Assembly (NCBI RefSeq): GCF_046630445.1
Contig: NC_092336.1
Span: 205,439,001 to 205,503,000, forward strand
Direction of reading: 5' to 3'
Origin: Rutidosis leptorrhynchoides
Lineage: Eukaryota; Streptophyta; Magnoliopsida; Asterales; Asteraceae
Length of the DNA stretch: 64,000 bases
The stretch's first letter is position 1; each line of letters starts with the position of its first letter. The position numbers were made by a program, and so were the translations under genes. Of this stretch, positions 1-12,335 are shown piece after piece. The notes under the pieces are model-generated. The model searched no databases, was not told where the DNA came from, and saw only the letters and a list, made by a program, of their open reading frames with translations.

Positions 1-660
1 GCTTAACACGTGCACGACTGTTCTAGAAGAATGTTAGCTGTCCAAGGAAGATTTCCATCTATCATTGGATACTTTTTATCATGGAAGGAGCACTAACAAA
101 TGGCAGGCTTTTTGCAGATTGTGTCCTTTATCCTTATTGGCTAAATTGTAATTGTTTGTCCTTTTTTGTCTCCATTTTCTTTTTATGTTTTTGTCTTATT
201 TAGAAAATAGCTGTTAAGCTTCTTCTATAAATAGAGAGTTCTTGTAATTGTAAAACTTGGTTGATGATTAAATGAAAAGTTTGATAGAGCTTATCTATTT
301 ACAAAATCTCTGTGTCTTTACGAATCTTTGATTCCGGTGGCTAAGAGTGGTTTCTTTATCAGTGTTTGTGGTGTTACTTTATCAAACATTGTGGTGAAAT
401 CCAAATCTTCATATATGATATTATAGTTGTGGTGGAATCTTTATCAGTTGTAGTTGAAGATTTGGAGTGTTTCTAGATCTCTAATTGTGGTGGTATCTTT
501 ATCAATTAAGGGTTTAGATTCTCTATCCTTTGTGTTCTTATTTCAGAGTTTTATACTCTGTTTTGGGGCTGTTGCTGTTACAATTTGGGGGTTTGTGTTC
601 AGATCTGTTTAAGTGAAGAAAGCTTGTTCTAAATTGCGTTTTTAAAGTCATAATTACGCA
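1..660 (+). mobile_element. Possible LTR remnant, unconfirmed
   Basis: The stretch is non-coding. It has a clear TATA box (TATAAATAGAG, 226-236) followed by a T-rich leader, as in many plant LTRs. From about 340 to 520 the words GTGGTG and TTTATCA recur four times in a degenerate way. No terminal TG...CA pair, target duplication or primer binding site is visible because the left end lies outside the window. It could equally be the promoter and leader of an ordinary gene starting to the left. The LTR reading is an inference. Confidence 0.3.
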
Positions 661-1034
661 TCACATTCACTAAGCATTAGCTTACCCTCTCGTTGTTTAC
701 ATTTTTAGGTTCGGAAGCGGATTGGCAAGGGTATGCTCGGGACTTAGATGAATTCCCTTTTGATGCTTGCTTGTATTATTTTTGGATTTGACCTAGGATT
801 GGGTAGTTTATCCCCAAACATCATGCTCGTAGTTGTTTGGAACTTAAACTCATATGGGTCGAAACTTGTATTTTGTAATCTTAATTCGTATATTGTATGT
901 TTTAAAGTTATTGAACTTATTATTATATTAGAGATGTTTTTGAAAACATAATTGGGACCTAAAAGTCGTTAATATTATTACGCTAAAAAGAAAAAAAAAT
1001 ATGGGCCGGATTAATTACGGGTTGGGTTGTTTCA
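661..1034. other. Unassigned AT-rich sequence
   Basis: A short open frame (748-951) has no recognisable similarity and hydrophobic, low-complexity composition. I see no gene, RNA or transposon signature here. Confidence 0.4.
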
Positions 1035-1484
1035 TTTTGACTCGTAACTCCGATTTAGTCGCCTTTTATTTTTTGAAATCGTGTATTTTTCGAGATCTGT
1101 CCGTTGGAACGCTTCTAAAGTGGCAAAAATAATTTTGAAATCAGTCAGACCTTATATGATATTGCGATTTTTTTAATTAACCTTGATAATGCTCGATTTG
1201 CGAAATGTGACTATTCAAATTGATTGAGTGGTTTCATGTACTTTTATTCAAGATTAGTGATAAATTTAACGGATCACAAACTAGAATGTTCTATATAAAG
1301 TTATAAGCGGTTAAGTATGGGAAAAAGTCGAAACGAACAAAAACGTCAAAAGTGAAGGTCTTTGTGGTTGAATTTCGAAAAAAAACTTGGGACAAACCGC
1401 CTTTGGTTGTTTGCCAACGGATACATCTCGATAAAATACACGATTTTAAATAAATGGTGACTAAATCGGAGCTACTAGTCAAAA
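1035..1484. repeat. Imperfect inverted repeat, foldback-like
   Basis: The left arm (1035-1107) and right arm (1414-1484) are imperfect reverse complements. Matching blocks include CTCCGATTTAGTC, AATCGTGTATTTT and CGAGAT..TCCGTTGG. Weaker pairing continues inward for about 50 bp. The roughly 300 bp between the arms encodes nothing recognisable. This fits an old MITE or foldback element, but I could not identify a target duplication. Confidence 0.5.
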
Positions 1485-2941
1485 GATACGGCCATTCAAG
1501 CTTTTTGCCCAACAAGCACCAAGCACCACACACGGTGCGTGGTGCGTGTTCGCGATGAAAATTGTCTGTCTCGGTCAATATCTCAGCAGCACGCATCCAC
1601 AACAAGCATGGGTGCGTGGTGTGTCTTTAACTTGTTGAATGTTTATTTGTATGTTTTATTTTTAGGAGCAAACTGACTCCCAACTCCATTACATCATAAC
1701 AAGAAACCCAATGATTAGAAAGCTAATTGACAAAGAATCCGAGCTCGACTTTTTGCTGTGATTGATATTTGAAACACCAAATTTTGTGATCAATGATCCT
1801 GTAACTTAAAAGCCGACATAAAAGAAATGGTTAGCAAAAATAATCGTTTCACTTCGTATTTTTGAAGGTGTTTTAACTACAAATCATAAAATATGAAATA
1901 ATAAGTTAGACAATGTTACCTTTGGTGTAATTCATAGTTGTAGAGTTACAAAATACATGGAGTATTAAAATTTAACCAACACCTGTACATATCAACAAAC
2001 TTGAAACTTGAGATGATTTGGTTCATGGTCATGATATCATTGTTATGATCGTTCAGCTAGGATACGACATAGGAGCTTCGAGGGTTGGGTTGTTGAAGAG
2101 TTTTTCAAAAGGCTACTGATAGATCAACCATGAATTTATCCAGTATAATTTATTATTGATGCACACATTTTTTTTTTTAAAGTAACAAAAAGTTGAAAAT
2201 TAAATAAAAGAAACAATGCTGAAGACTACGAGTAAGCCCGGGAGTCAAGTAACACCACTATTTTGCAATATTTTTTTACAAATATATCTTTAAATTGTAT
2301 AGGAAACTTATAAATTTAACTATATGACTCACATATTTTTAAGATTTATAGATTTTAGAGTTAAACACTACGCTTTCAAATATAACTATCTTTGAAGAAA
2401 AAATTAGAAACCCTCTTCGAATTACGGACTGCAAAAAAACCCGTACTCAATGGGGAAATTCGAAATCCGATATTTCGGGTCAGGCTCGAGCCGGGTAAAC
2501 GGTATATGGTGGGGTATGAGGATGGTTTTTAAATTTTTCGCGGGTCCGGAGATAGTTTTAGACACAAATTCGATTACCAGACCTGTACACTCGAAAAAAG
2601 ACCCTATTCCATATACTCGGGCCCATATATCCGATTACTCGGCCCGTATACCCGATTAACTGGCCTGCCTATTCGAAAAATACTCGAATACTCGTGGGAA
2701 AAACCATTTAGTCGATAGTTCGTAAGTAAATGGGGACCCGGATACCTGTGGAGAACCCGTTATCCACTAGTTGATAACTAAATAGAGACACGGCGGGTTC
2801 TACTTGGGACGGTTTTTTTAATCAGATTACCTAAACCCGGACCTAAACCCGACTCGATGCCATTCCTACTTCGAATTCATTATCTAGCCGCTAGTAAATA
2901 AACATAATTGTAGTTACCCTAACCTTTTATTCAACCTAGAC
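1485..2941. other. Intergenic sequence upstream of RPL23
   Basis: No gene is seen. A GC-rich hairpin lies at 1516-1550, where GCACCAAGCACC can pair with GGTGCGTGGTGC. From about 2440 to 2860 the sequence is built of degenerate words of the type CCCGTATAC and ATACTCG, which looks like decayed repeat DNA. The 69-codon open frame inside it is a by-product of those words. Confidence 0.45.
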
Positions 2942-3016
2942 GGGCTTAGCCCAAAACTTTATTGAACTCAAGCAGAGCTTTCACAATACAGTTATATAAA
3001 AGCCTAGAAACCCTAA
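2942..3016 (+). promoter_or_regulatory. RPL23 core promoter
   Basis: Three motifs typical of plant ribosomal protein promoters lie just before the start codon. There is a site II-like element (AGCCCA, 2948-2953, inside the palindrome GGGCTTAGCCC), a TATA box (TATATAAA, 2993-3000) and a telo-box (AAACCCTAA, 3008-3016). The telo-box is probably in the 5' UTR. That telo-box plus site II drive coordinated expression of translation genes is established for Arabidopsis; its application here is inferred from position. Confidence 0.65.
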
Positions 3017-3050
3017 TTTCCATCGCATCAACAAACAACGGCGATCAACA

Positions 3051-4457
<1,407 letters not shown>

Positions 4458-4681
4458 GATCGAGTTTCTGATTTGAGTTCAGTATTATCTTTATCTAGTT
4501 GATTTTGCATTAGTGGTTATTAATCATATGGTTGTTGATTATGGAGTATTATGTTAAAGGATACATCTTTTGAGAACCCTTGGACCTGGATTATCTACAA
4601 GTTTGATGTGTTCGCTAAGTTTTTATGTGGTTATTGCTTCGCTCATGATTGTCTATAGTAGATGTACTTTTTTTTTCCGGC

Positions 4682-4683
<2 letters not shown>

Positions 4684-4740
<57 letters not shown>
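4684..4740. repeat. (TA)n microsatellite
   Basis: Uninterrupted TA tract of about 57 bp directly abutting the left end of the foldback element at 4741. It has no coding value; open frames read as alternating Tyr-Ile are artefacts. Confidence 0.95.
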
Positions 4741-4743
<3 letters not shown>

Positions 4744-4974
4744 GTAGAATCAAAGAGAGAAGTAACCAATCGGGGGAACCAAAAACTTTTTTTTTTTTTT
4801 TTTTTTTTCGTTTTTTGAAAAAACTTTGTTCACGAACATTATAGATGAGATGAAAATATGAACATTTAGTAGAGACATTTTGTGATAAATGTTTTTATTT
4901 TGGCGAGAAAACGCTCGAAGAAGTAATATATAACAATTATCGTGTTTTTCGAGCGTATATTGAGGTTTTAGATA

Positions 4975-5090
4975 TTGGGGTTTAGATATTAGGGTTTATA
5001 GGGTTTAGATATTAGGGTTTAGAAATTTAGGGTTTAGGGTTTAGATTTAGGGTTTAGATTTAGAATTTAGATTGGGTTTTTAACACGAAC
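4975..5090. repeat. Interstitial telomere-like repeats
   Basis: Degenerate TTTAGGG-type units (GGGTTTAGATATTAGGG, TTTAGGGTTTAGGG and similar) run for about 115 bp in the middle of foldback copy 1. The plant telomere repeat is TTTAGGG. Units are interrupted by ATA and ATT insertions, so this is either an old telomeric patch or a simple repeat that converged. Confidence 0.6.
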
Positions 5091-5110
5091 GGTTTAGAGT
5101 TTAGGGTTTG

Positions 5111-5157
5111 GGGTTTGGTGTTTTGGGTTTATGGAATAAACCCAAAACACCAAACCC
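5111..5157. repeat. 21 bp perfect hairpin
   Basis: The arms at 5111-5131 and 5137-5157 are exact reverse complements separated by 5 bases (TGGAA). It is the apex of the inverted repeat of foldback copy 1. Confidence 0.85.
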
Positions 5158-5418
5158 AAAACTCTAAATCGGGCTAAATTTTACTTCACAAAACATGAAA
5201 AAAAGTTCATATTCTTCACGAATAATATTATCTTGAATGTTATTTTTGTCGATCGTTTTCCCGCCTAAATAATAACATTCATCACGAAGTGTCTCTTCTA
5301 AATGTTCATATTTTCGTGTGATCTTGATGCCAAAAAAAAAGTTTCCATAAAAAACGAAAATTTTTTTTTTTGCTTTCCCCCGCTTCCTCCCGATTGGTTA
5401 CTTTCCCATTGAACCTGC

Positions 5419-5421
<3 letters not shown>

Positions 5422-5495
<74 letters not shown>
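5422..5495. repeat. (TA)n microsatellite
   Basis: Pure TA tract of about 74 bp abutting the right end of foldback copy 1. Confidence 0.95.
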
Positions 5496-5499
<4 letters not shown>

Positions 5500-6990
5500 T
5501 AGGTTTGTGTAAAGATCCGGTGGAACATACAAACGACAATGATTGAAATTGAAAGAGCTCGCTCTTATCGTCCTAGGACGAATACAATGATTGAAAGAGA
5601 GCGAGCACATTGAAAATGTAAATACACTACAAACGTATAACCACCAAACCTAATTCTAAATATGACATAAATAGGGCTCGTATTTAACGCCACAATCTCC
5701 ACCACTTCAAAGCTGCACACTAAAATGAACGTCGGGCACTCCAGCAGCACCTAACCCGAGGCCTGCAAATCAAAGTAACCTCTTGTACCCGAAAACCCCC
5801 AAAGTAACTCCGAAACCAGAGAACCACAAGCTCGTCGAATAAGATCAAATCCCCGTTCGAATGGAAAAAAGGACCCCGAGAGAACCACTCCAATAAACAT
5901 CAATTTTTCGAGGTCAACTAAGCCATCACACGTCGGCAACGACACCGAGTCTACCCGAACAGACTCGACTACGAGAAAAGTATGAGCACAGCAATGTAGT
6001 AGCAACCAAACCGTACAAATCGCGAAGTCAAACCAATAGAAGCCAAACCATCATCACCGATTTTTCGAAAGATCTACAAATCCGTGGACCCCAGAAGCCA
6101 ACACCCGCCAGCGACCGCCAAACAACAGTCACCAACAACCACCAGCTGGCGGATTCCGGCGCTCGCAGGACGCCGATAGCCTCCTATGGCCGCCAACAGC
6201 CAGAAGATAACCTGAATTATCTTCAGCCGCTGGCAACCACAAGAAGCCGTCAGGCAGCACACAATCACCAACCTACCACTATACGCCGCTAATAGCAGCC
6301 GCCGAGGACCGGCTGTGATTGTTAGAGACACCAAGGCCGCAGACATCCACAACCACCTCTTTAACCGCCGTTAGCGGCAGAAGGCGGCAAGACAGCCGCC
6401 GGAAACCACCAGATTCCACCGAAAAACCGGAATCCGCCGGAATCCAACAGATTTCAACACAAAACACACCATCGTCACCCTAACAACCACAATCGACTAA
6501 AAACCACAAAACGAAAACAGAAACATACCAAAAGTGAAAGGTAGAATTCCAACGGAATTGGTCGCCTACCCACACCATCAGAGAGCAACCATCAACGACG
6601 AGAGGAAGAAGCAAGAGATGGCAGCAAACCGACCCCACAACCCTGACGCCGGAACCCTAATACCTGCAACCCCAGACCATACCGAACTCCAAATCCCGAG
6701 AGTAAACATCACGGAATCGTCGCCTGGAGACCGAAAAACGAACGGGGAAGCCGAAACAGAGAATCACGTCACCGGAGAAGGAAGAAACGGCGGCGAAACA
6801 ACTTATTACAAAAAAAGCATTAAAACCGAACCACCCACGAGATGCCGGTGGCCGGTGAAGTCTAAGAATCAGAAGATAGCAAACCGGCAGAGGATATAGA
6901 AACGGAAAAAGGATCTAGATGAAAAGGAGACCCTTTTTTGAAGAAATTCCGATGAAAAAGGTTGGTGGTGGTGTATTGTACGGAGAGAAA
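5496..6990 (-). other. GC-rich block, unassigned, possibly LINE leader or gene 5' region
   Basis: The composition departs sharply from the AT-rich surroundings, with many CCGCCGG-type words and several overlapping short open frames but no long ORF on either strand. Read on the minus strand it starts with CT-rich leader sequence next to the promoter-like ACGT cluster at 7071-7200, and ends at the TA tract. Near that end, GCTCGCTCTT (5547-5556) can pair with AGAGCGAGC about 40 bp away. This pattern fits the untranslated leader of a LINE or the 5' part of a truncated gene. I do not recognise any protein domain. Confidence 0.35.
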
Positions 6991-7070
6991 TTATTTAAGA
7001 GAGAGAATAGCAGATGTACTTGATTGTAAGTTCTTTATTTGATTTTTCAAAGGTTATGTATCATTAATCT

Positions 7071-7200
7071 TTACGTCACATAAAACAAGTGAATTACAAC
7101 TGACGTGGCAGGCTGCCAATCACTTTGCTTTATCTAATCCATGTGTTAATCAATCATTTAATCAAGATTATTTTAGTTAATTACGAGAAAATACACGTGG
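7071..7200 (-). promoter_or_regulatory. Cluster of three ACGT elements
   Basis: TTACGTCA (7071-7078), TGACGTGGCA (7101-7110) and ACACGTGG (7193-7200) lie within 130 bp, upstream of the GC-rich block if that is read on the minus strand. ACGT cores of these types bind plant bZIP factors. No transcript start can be proved from sequence alone. Confidence 0.4.
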
Positions 7201-8268
7201 CCCAGCTATAATTTTGATTAAGCGTTTAGACTAATAAAAACCAGAAACACACAAAAGCTTAACAAACCCTATCTCTAACTTCAAAATTAGAAAAACCACA
7301 TCCTTCAAACCGGAGATTATGACCTCATGGCGCCATAAAAGAGGCCGCCGGTAGCCCTAATTTTTCTGTCAGAATTTTATACACACAACTATATAAATTT
7401 CATATAACATACCCACTTTTTTATCTCGTCGGAAGTTACTCGAGTGATTAAATCGGTTGGCGGAGGTCCACTTTTCATACTGATGATTACGAAAATCAGT
7501 ATTCCAAAATGCCGTAGTTGCTTGAACTCGCTTAAAGGTTTTCCGTTCATTTAATCGATTATCGGAGATCGACGATTGTAACCAATCGTAACGAAAATCA
7601 AGAATCCAAAACGCCTCAATTGATGGATTATTTGCATATCGTTTTGCTAGATAATCACTTCATTACATTTATTCAACTTTCTTTAGGTATAAATCACCCA
7701 TTCTCAATTTTTGGTAAAACGATTTAATTTCAATCTTTTAAATTTGGTATTCTTTTGGAAGGTAATCACTTAACTAGTGAAATGACCTGTGAAACTACGG
7801 GTTTATTTTAATGAAATAGTTTAATGATATGTTTTAGGTATTAAGTGAACGTAAATGTTAAGGTCATTTAGTTTAATGACCCGTGGAACCACAGATTCCG
7901 ACTAAGAAATTGTCATTGTTTTTACAAACATATTGATATACTTAACTTGGTCAGAATAAATGAACTACATTTATTCTCCCACGACCTTCTTTCAATTTTC
8001 ATCACAATTGCTATTTTCCTTGTCATAAAAGTCTACATTACAATATTTTACTGAGATGTGTATTTTGTATACATATGTAACGCAATTAATCCCGTAAAAA
8101 AAAACTCATAGTTCAATAATAATAATATAATAATAATAAATTTTTCTCTAAAATTGAGTATTTATATTTTTAATAATAATTATTAGTTATAACAAATGTC
8201 TCTTTATTTTTTCAAAAAAATTTAAGAATTACAATTATTATATGAAGATGGTATAATATGTTTCAAAG
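7201..8268. other. Unassigned intergenic sequence
   Basis: AT-rich with no ORF of note. Around 7424-7620 two related segments (TTACGAAAATCAGTATTCCAAAATGCC and CGAAAATCAAGAATCCAAAACGCC type) suggest an old local duplication. No gene seen. Confidence 0.4.
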
Positions 8269-8392
8269 TTTGTACATGTGTTAATGGAGTCTTTTGTAAA
8301 AGATTGTATAATTTTTTTTTTTTAAAGTTTGTACATATGGTCATGTGGATGTTTTATCATAAGGTTGTACATATTACTTCAAATATTGTACA
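8269..8392. repeat. Degenerate ~57 bp tandem repeat, left half
   Basis: Units begin near 8269, 8329 and 8386 with TTGTACATATGG-type sequence, followed by ATCATAA and TTGTACATA..CTTCAAATA. The third unit is split by the solo LTR at 8393 and resumes at 14926; a fourth begins near 14976 (TTGCATATATAG) and runs to about 15032. Confidence 0.6.
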
Positions 8393-9494
8393 TGTAACAT
8401 CCCGCCTTTTTCCGTTAATTTATTTTAACGCCGTCTTTTTTTTTTGATAATATCTTTCGTTATCTAAATTTGTATCTTCCGTTGACTAGCGTTTTAAAAT
8501 TTTTGTTATTTAATTATAACATCGCTCGTTTACTCTAGCGTATTTAAAATAATTCGTTTGGTTAATTCACGCACCCGCCTTTAAACTCGAGGGACTAACT
8601 TTGTCAAGTGGCCAAACATGTAACTAGATGTTGACTAGTTGAACTAGTCAACCTATCCCTTCTACCACTCATTCATTTCCACCTCCCAAATATCTCCACT
8701 ACTTCCGTTTTTGCTCTCAAACTCCCAATTCATTCAATTATCATCTAAATCATTTCAAGGAAGCAAACATCAAAACAAATTGTACTTTTGGAATCCTCTC
8801 TTCATCCTCTACATTTTGATACTAACTTCATCACTTTTGGGTAACTTTTCTAAAACTCCAGATTTCTCTAAATTCGTTTTATAGACTTGAAATGGTGTTA
8901 GTTAGTGTCTATGGCTCGAGTCTAGCATGAATATGTGATTTATTTGCTCGATCTTGTTGTTTTGCATAAACTAGCATGAACTTGAAATTGAGTTTTGGAT
9001 GATTAAATGTTATTTAAATGTTAAAGTTCACGTATTAAATGTGTTACTAGCATCGTTAGCTTCGTTTTGGTATGTAGGTTGATTTAGAAAAACTTCGTTA
9101 GCATGATTGTTGATTTTATGATTTTTAGTTAGAGTTTGATAGACTTAAAACGAACTTTTGATGCATTGAATGCTTGTTAATATTGTTGATAAGTGTTTAG
9201 TTGCAATGTATGTTTAATTACCTTCGAAACGGTATATCGTATGTGTAAATTGGATTCTCGAATCACCATTCGCATTTAAGCTTGAAACGTTAAATAATGA
9301 TCATTCGGCAATATTTCGGTTATTGTAAATGATGAATTTGATTGATGATATGTGTTTAGTTGTATTCCTCGTTAAATTACATTTCTAACGATATAAGATA
9401 CGTGTTTTGAGTATTTTCGGTTCATAAGTTGTGATTGAAAGAGTTTTGGTTCGTGCACTTGACTTTTCAGTAAACAGCATTTTTTGTGTACAAC

Positions 9495-9579
9495 TGCGCG
9501 GTGCGCACTTTTATGCACGGTACGCACTTTTATTTTTTATGTACAACTGCGTGGTGCGCACTTTTATGCGTGGTGCGCA
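9495..9579. repeat. Four quasi-palindromes in two pairs
   Basis: TGCGCGGTGCGCA (9495-9507), TGCACGGTACGCA (9514-9526), TGCGTGGTGCGCA (9548-9560) and TGCGTGGTGCGCA (9567-9579). Each pair has centres 19 bp apart, and the pair is tandemly duplicated with a 53 bp period. The GC-rich words stand out from the AT-rich LTR and recall the paired palindromes of the Athila elements. Confidence 0.75.
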
Positions 9580-11464
9580 TTAAGCCTGTTCAGCGGGCTG
9601 TCCAATTTTGCAATTTTTCGTTTAATTCTAACTATGCTACGCACCTCCGATTAACATGAAACTTGTTCTAACATGCTCATATATGATTATGAAGCTCAGA
9701 AAATTTGTCCGAGACCCGACCCGAATACGTTGACTTTTTCGTTGACTTTGACCAAAGTTTGACTTTTAGTCAAACTTAACCAAATACTTATGCAATCGTT
9801 CTAATCTTCTTATATATATATAATTCTTGCATGAAACCTGACAACGTGACTCACATGCTATATAATCGAGTTGTAACGAGCCATAGGACTAATTGAACAC
9901 ATTTTGACCGACCTTGTGTGTTACCCGGTATTGATATAACTTACTTGTTTAGGTCAAGACTAAACAACTTTCATGCACACGTTTACTTTGTGAAGTACCT
10001 TTATACTCGTGCACTCGAGGTGAGATCATAGTCCTATCTTTCAACAACTTTTATACTTTTAAATCATGGGATGAGAAACATATACGTATCATACTTTTAT
10101 GCTTTGAACACAAGTGAAAGGACCCGTCCTAATCCATCTGGACGAATACATTACATTTGGTTACATCGCGAGGTACTTGACCTCTATATGATACATTCTA
10201 CAAACATTGCATTCGTTTTTAAAAGACAAACTTTCATTTCATCGAAAGTTGACGGCATGCATACCATTTCATAATATAACCAGCTATAATTGACTTAATA
10301 ATAATCTTGATGAACTCAACGACTCGAATGCAACGTCTTTGAAATATGTCATGAATGACTCCAAGTAATATCTCTAAAATGAGCAAATGCACAACGGAAG
10401 ATTTCTTTCATACCTGAGAATAAACATGTTTAAAAATGTCAACCAAAAGGTTGGTGAGTTCATTAGTTTATCATAATCAATCATTTCCATAATTTTAATA
10501 GACCACAAGATTTCATTTATTCAATAATCATACACTCATAAGTGTTTAAAATTCATTCATATGGATTGAACACCTGGTAACTGACATTAACAAAATGCAT
10601 ATAGAATATCCCCGAACATATAAACATCGAAGTACTAAAGCAGTTCAAATTCTCTGACTGGGGCGTGTCAAAGCCCATAGATCTATCTTTAGGATTCGCG
10701 TCAATTGGTGGCAATTATAATAAACACCAATTCTTAGGCTACCAAGTTCAACAAGGGCGATATCCGGTATAACAATTCAACCATAGAATGTAGTTTCGAT
10801 CACTTGTGTCTATTTCGTCAAACATTTATAAAAGTGCATGTATTCTCAGTCCCAAAAATATATATTGCAAAAACATTTAAAAAGGGAGCAAATGAAACTC
10901 ACAATACTATATTTTGTAGTCAAAATACATATGACGACATTGAACAATGCATGACTGGCCTTGGATTCACGAACCTATATTAATTGCATTTCTATTAAAA
11001 CATATAATAGAAATATCATAATTTCATTTATTAATATATATTATTTATATATATTTTATAGTTATATAAAATTTATACTAGATTTTATTTAAAAACATAT
11101 ACTTTATGTTATATCTTAAATTATATGTTTTATGTATTTATCTTGTATATGTTTTTAAAGTGATTAATATAGTTATATTAATATCTATATATATTTAGGA
11201 TTATATTAAAAAATACCTAATTTGTTGTATGTAAGTTTTTGTATAAGTAATGTTAATATGATTTATATATATATAGTTATATGAAATATTAATATATTTG
11301 TAGCATATATATTAAGCATGTTTTATGTACAAAAATATTTATTTGTTTAAAAAATGATAGTTTTGATATTAATGACTTACTAATAATAATAATAATAATA
11401 ACTTTATTAAAAATGATAATATTAATAATAATAATAATGATATTGTTAATAATAATACTTTTGT

Positions 11465-11467
<3 letters not shown>

Positions 11468-11538
<71 letters not shown>

Positions 11539-11621
11539 TATAATAATAATAATACTAGTAGTTACAAAAGTGATACTAATACTAATATTAATGAAAAAAA
11601 TGATAACTTTTATTGTTTATC

Positions 11622-11686
<65 letters not shown>

Positions 11687-11690
11687 CCTA
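11468..11690. repeat. (TAA)n microsatellite tracts
   Basis: Two long TAA runs (about 11468-11535 and 11622-11685) lie in solo LTR copy A. Open frames of poly-Asn here are artefacts. Equivalent TAA runs occur at the same place in the other LTRs of the family. Confidence 0.9.
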
Positions 11691-12261
11691 ATCTAATCAT
11701 AATAATAATAATACAACCATTAGTGATAATAATAATAATATTCATACTTGTATTTATAATCATGAAAATTTTATCATAATGCTTAATAATAGTAATAATT
11801 CAAAAATGATATTAGTACTAACATTAATATAACTAATAATAACTTTTATTATTTTCATCATAATATTAATAATAATCCTACTAATATTAACAATAACAGT
11901 GATACATATATTAGTAATAATTATAGTATTAATACTTATATTACTTGTAATAATAACAATAATTGATAATGATAATCTTAATAATACCCTAGGATTTATC
12001 ATACTTAATACTAATACTAACAATAATTATATTACTAACAATAATAATTTTAATACCAATAATAACAATGATAAAAATAATATTAACAATCATAATAATA
12101 ATAGTAATAATAATAATAATTTTAAAAAAAATTGAAACTACCTCAACAGCATAATAATTTTAATGCCAATAATAACAATGATAAAAATAATATTAACAAT
12201 CATAATAATAATTTTTAAAAAAATTGAAACTACCTCAACAGCTCTTCCAAAAAGAAAACGC

Positions 12262-12335
12262 CCCGAACCGAGCTCGAACCCGAGACCTCTCGTTAACACA
12301 CAAACACCACAAACCATCTGCTCTGACTCGTTTTT
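12262..12335 (-). promoter_or_regulatory. tRNA-like module in LTR copy A
   Basis: On the minus strand a B-box-like GGTTCGAGCTC (reverse of 12270-12280) sits downstream of a degraded A-box region, next to the TAA tract. It is the diverged counterpart of the better preserved modules at 23545-23620 and 31958-32030. Confidence 0.4.

Larger units (their letters stand above)
4741..5421. mobile_element. Foldback element between (TA)n tracts, copy 1
   Basis: A 681 bp non-coding element lies exactly between two long TA tracts. Its ends are long imperfect inverted repeats. The left outer part includes AGTAACCAATCGGG and GAAAATATGAACATTTAG, and both recur inverted near the right end. The centre holds telomere-like repeats and a tight hairpin. 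The outermost bases resemble those of the second copy at 15377 (GG..AGGATCAA..GAGAA type). Placement in TA microsatellites recalls the rice Micron elements, but this kinship is only by analogy. Confidence 0.65.

Noticed and set aside
4570..5610. Several open frames of alternating Tyr-Ile
   Set aside because: They are translations of the (TA)n tracts beside the foldback element.
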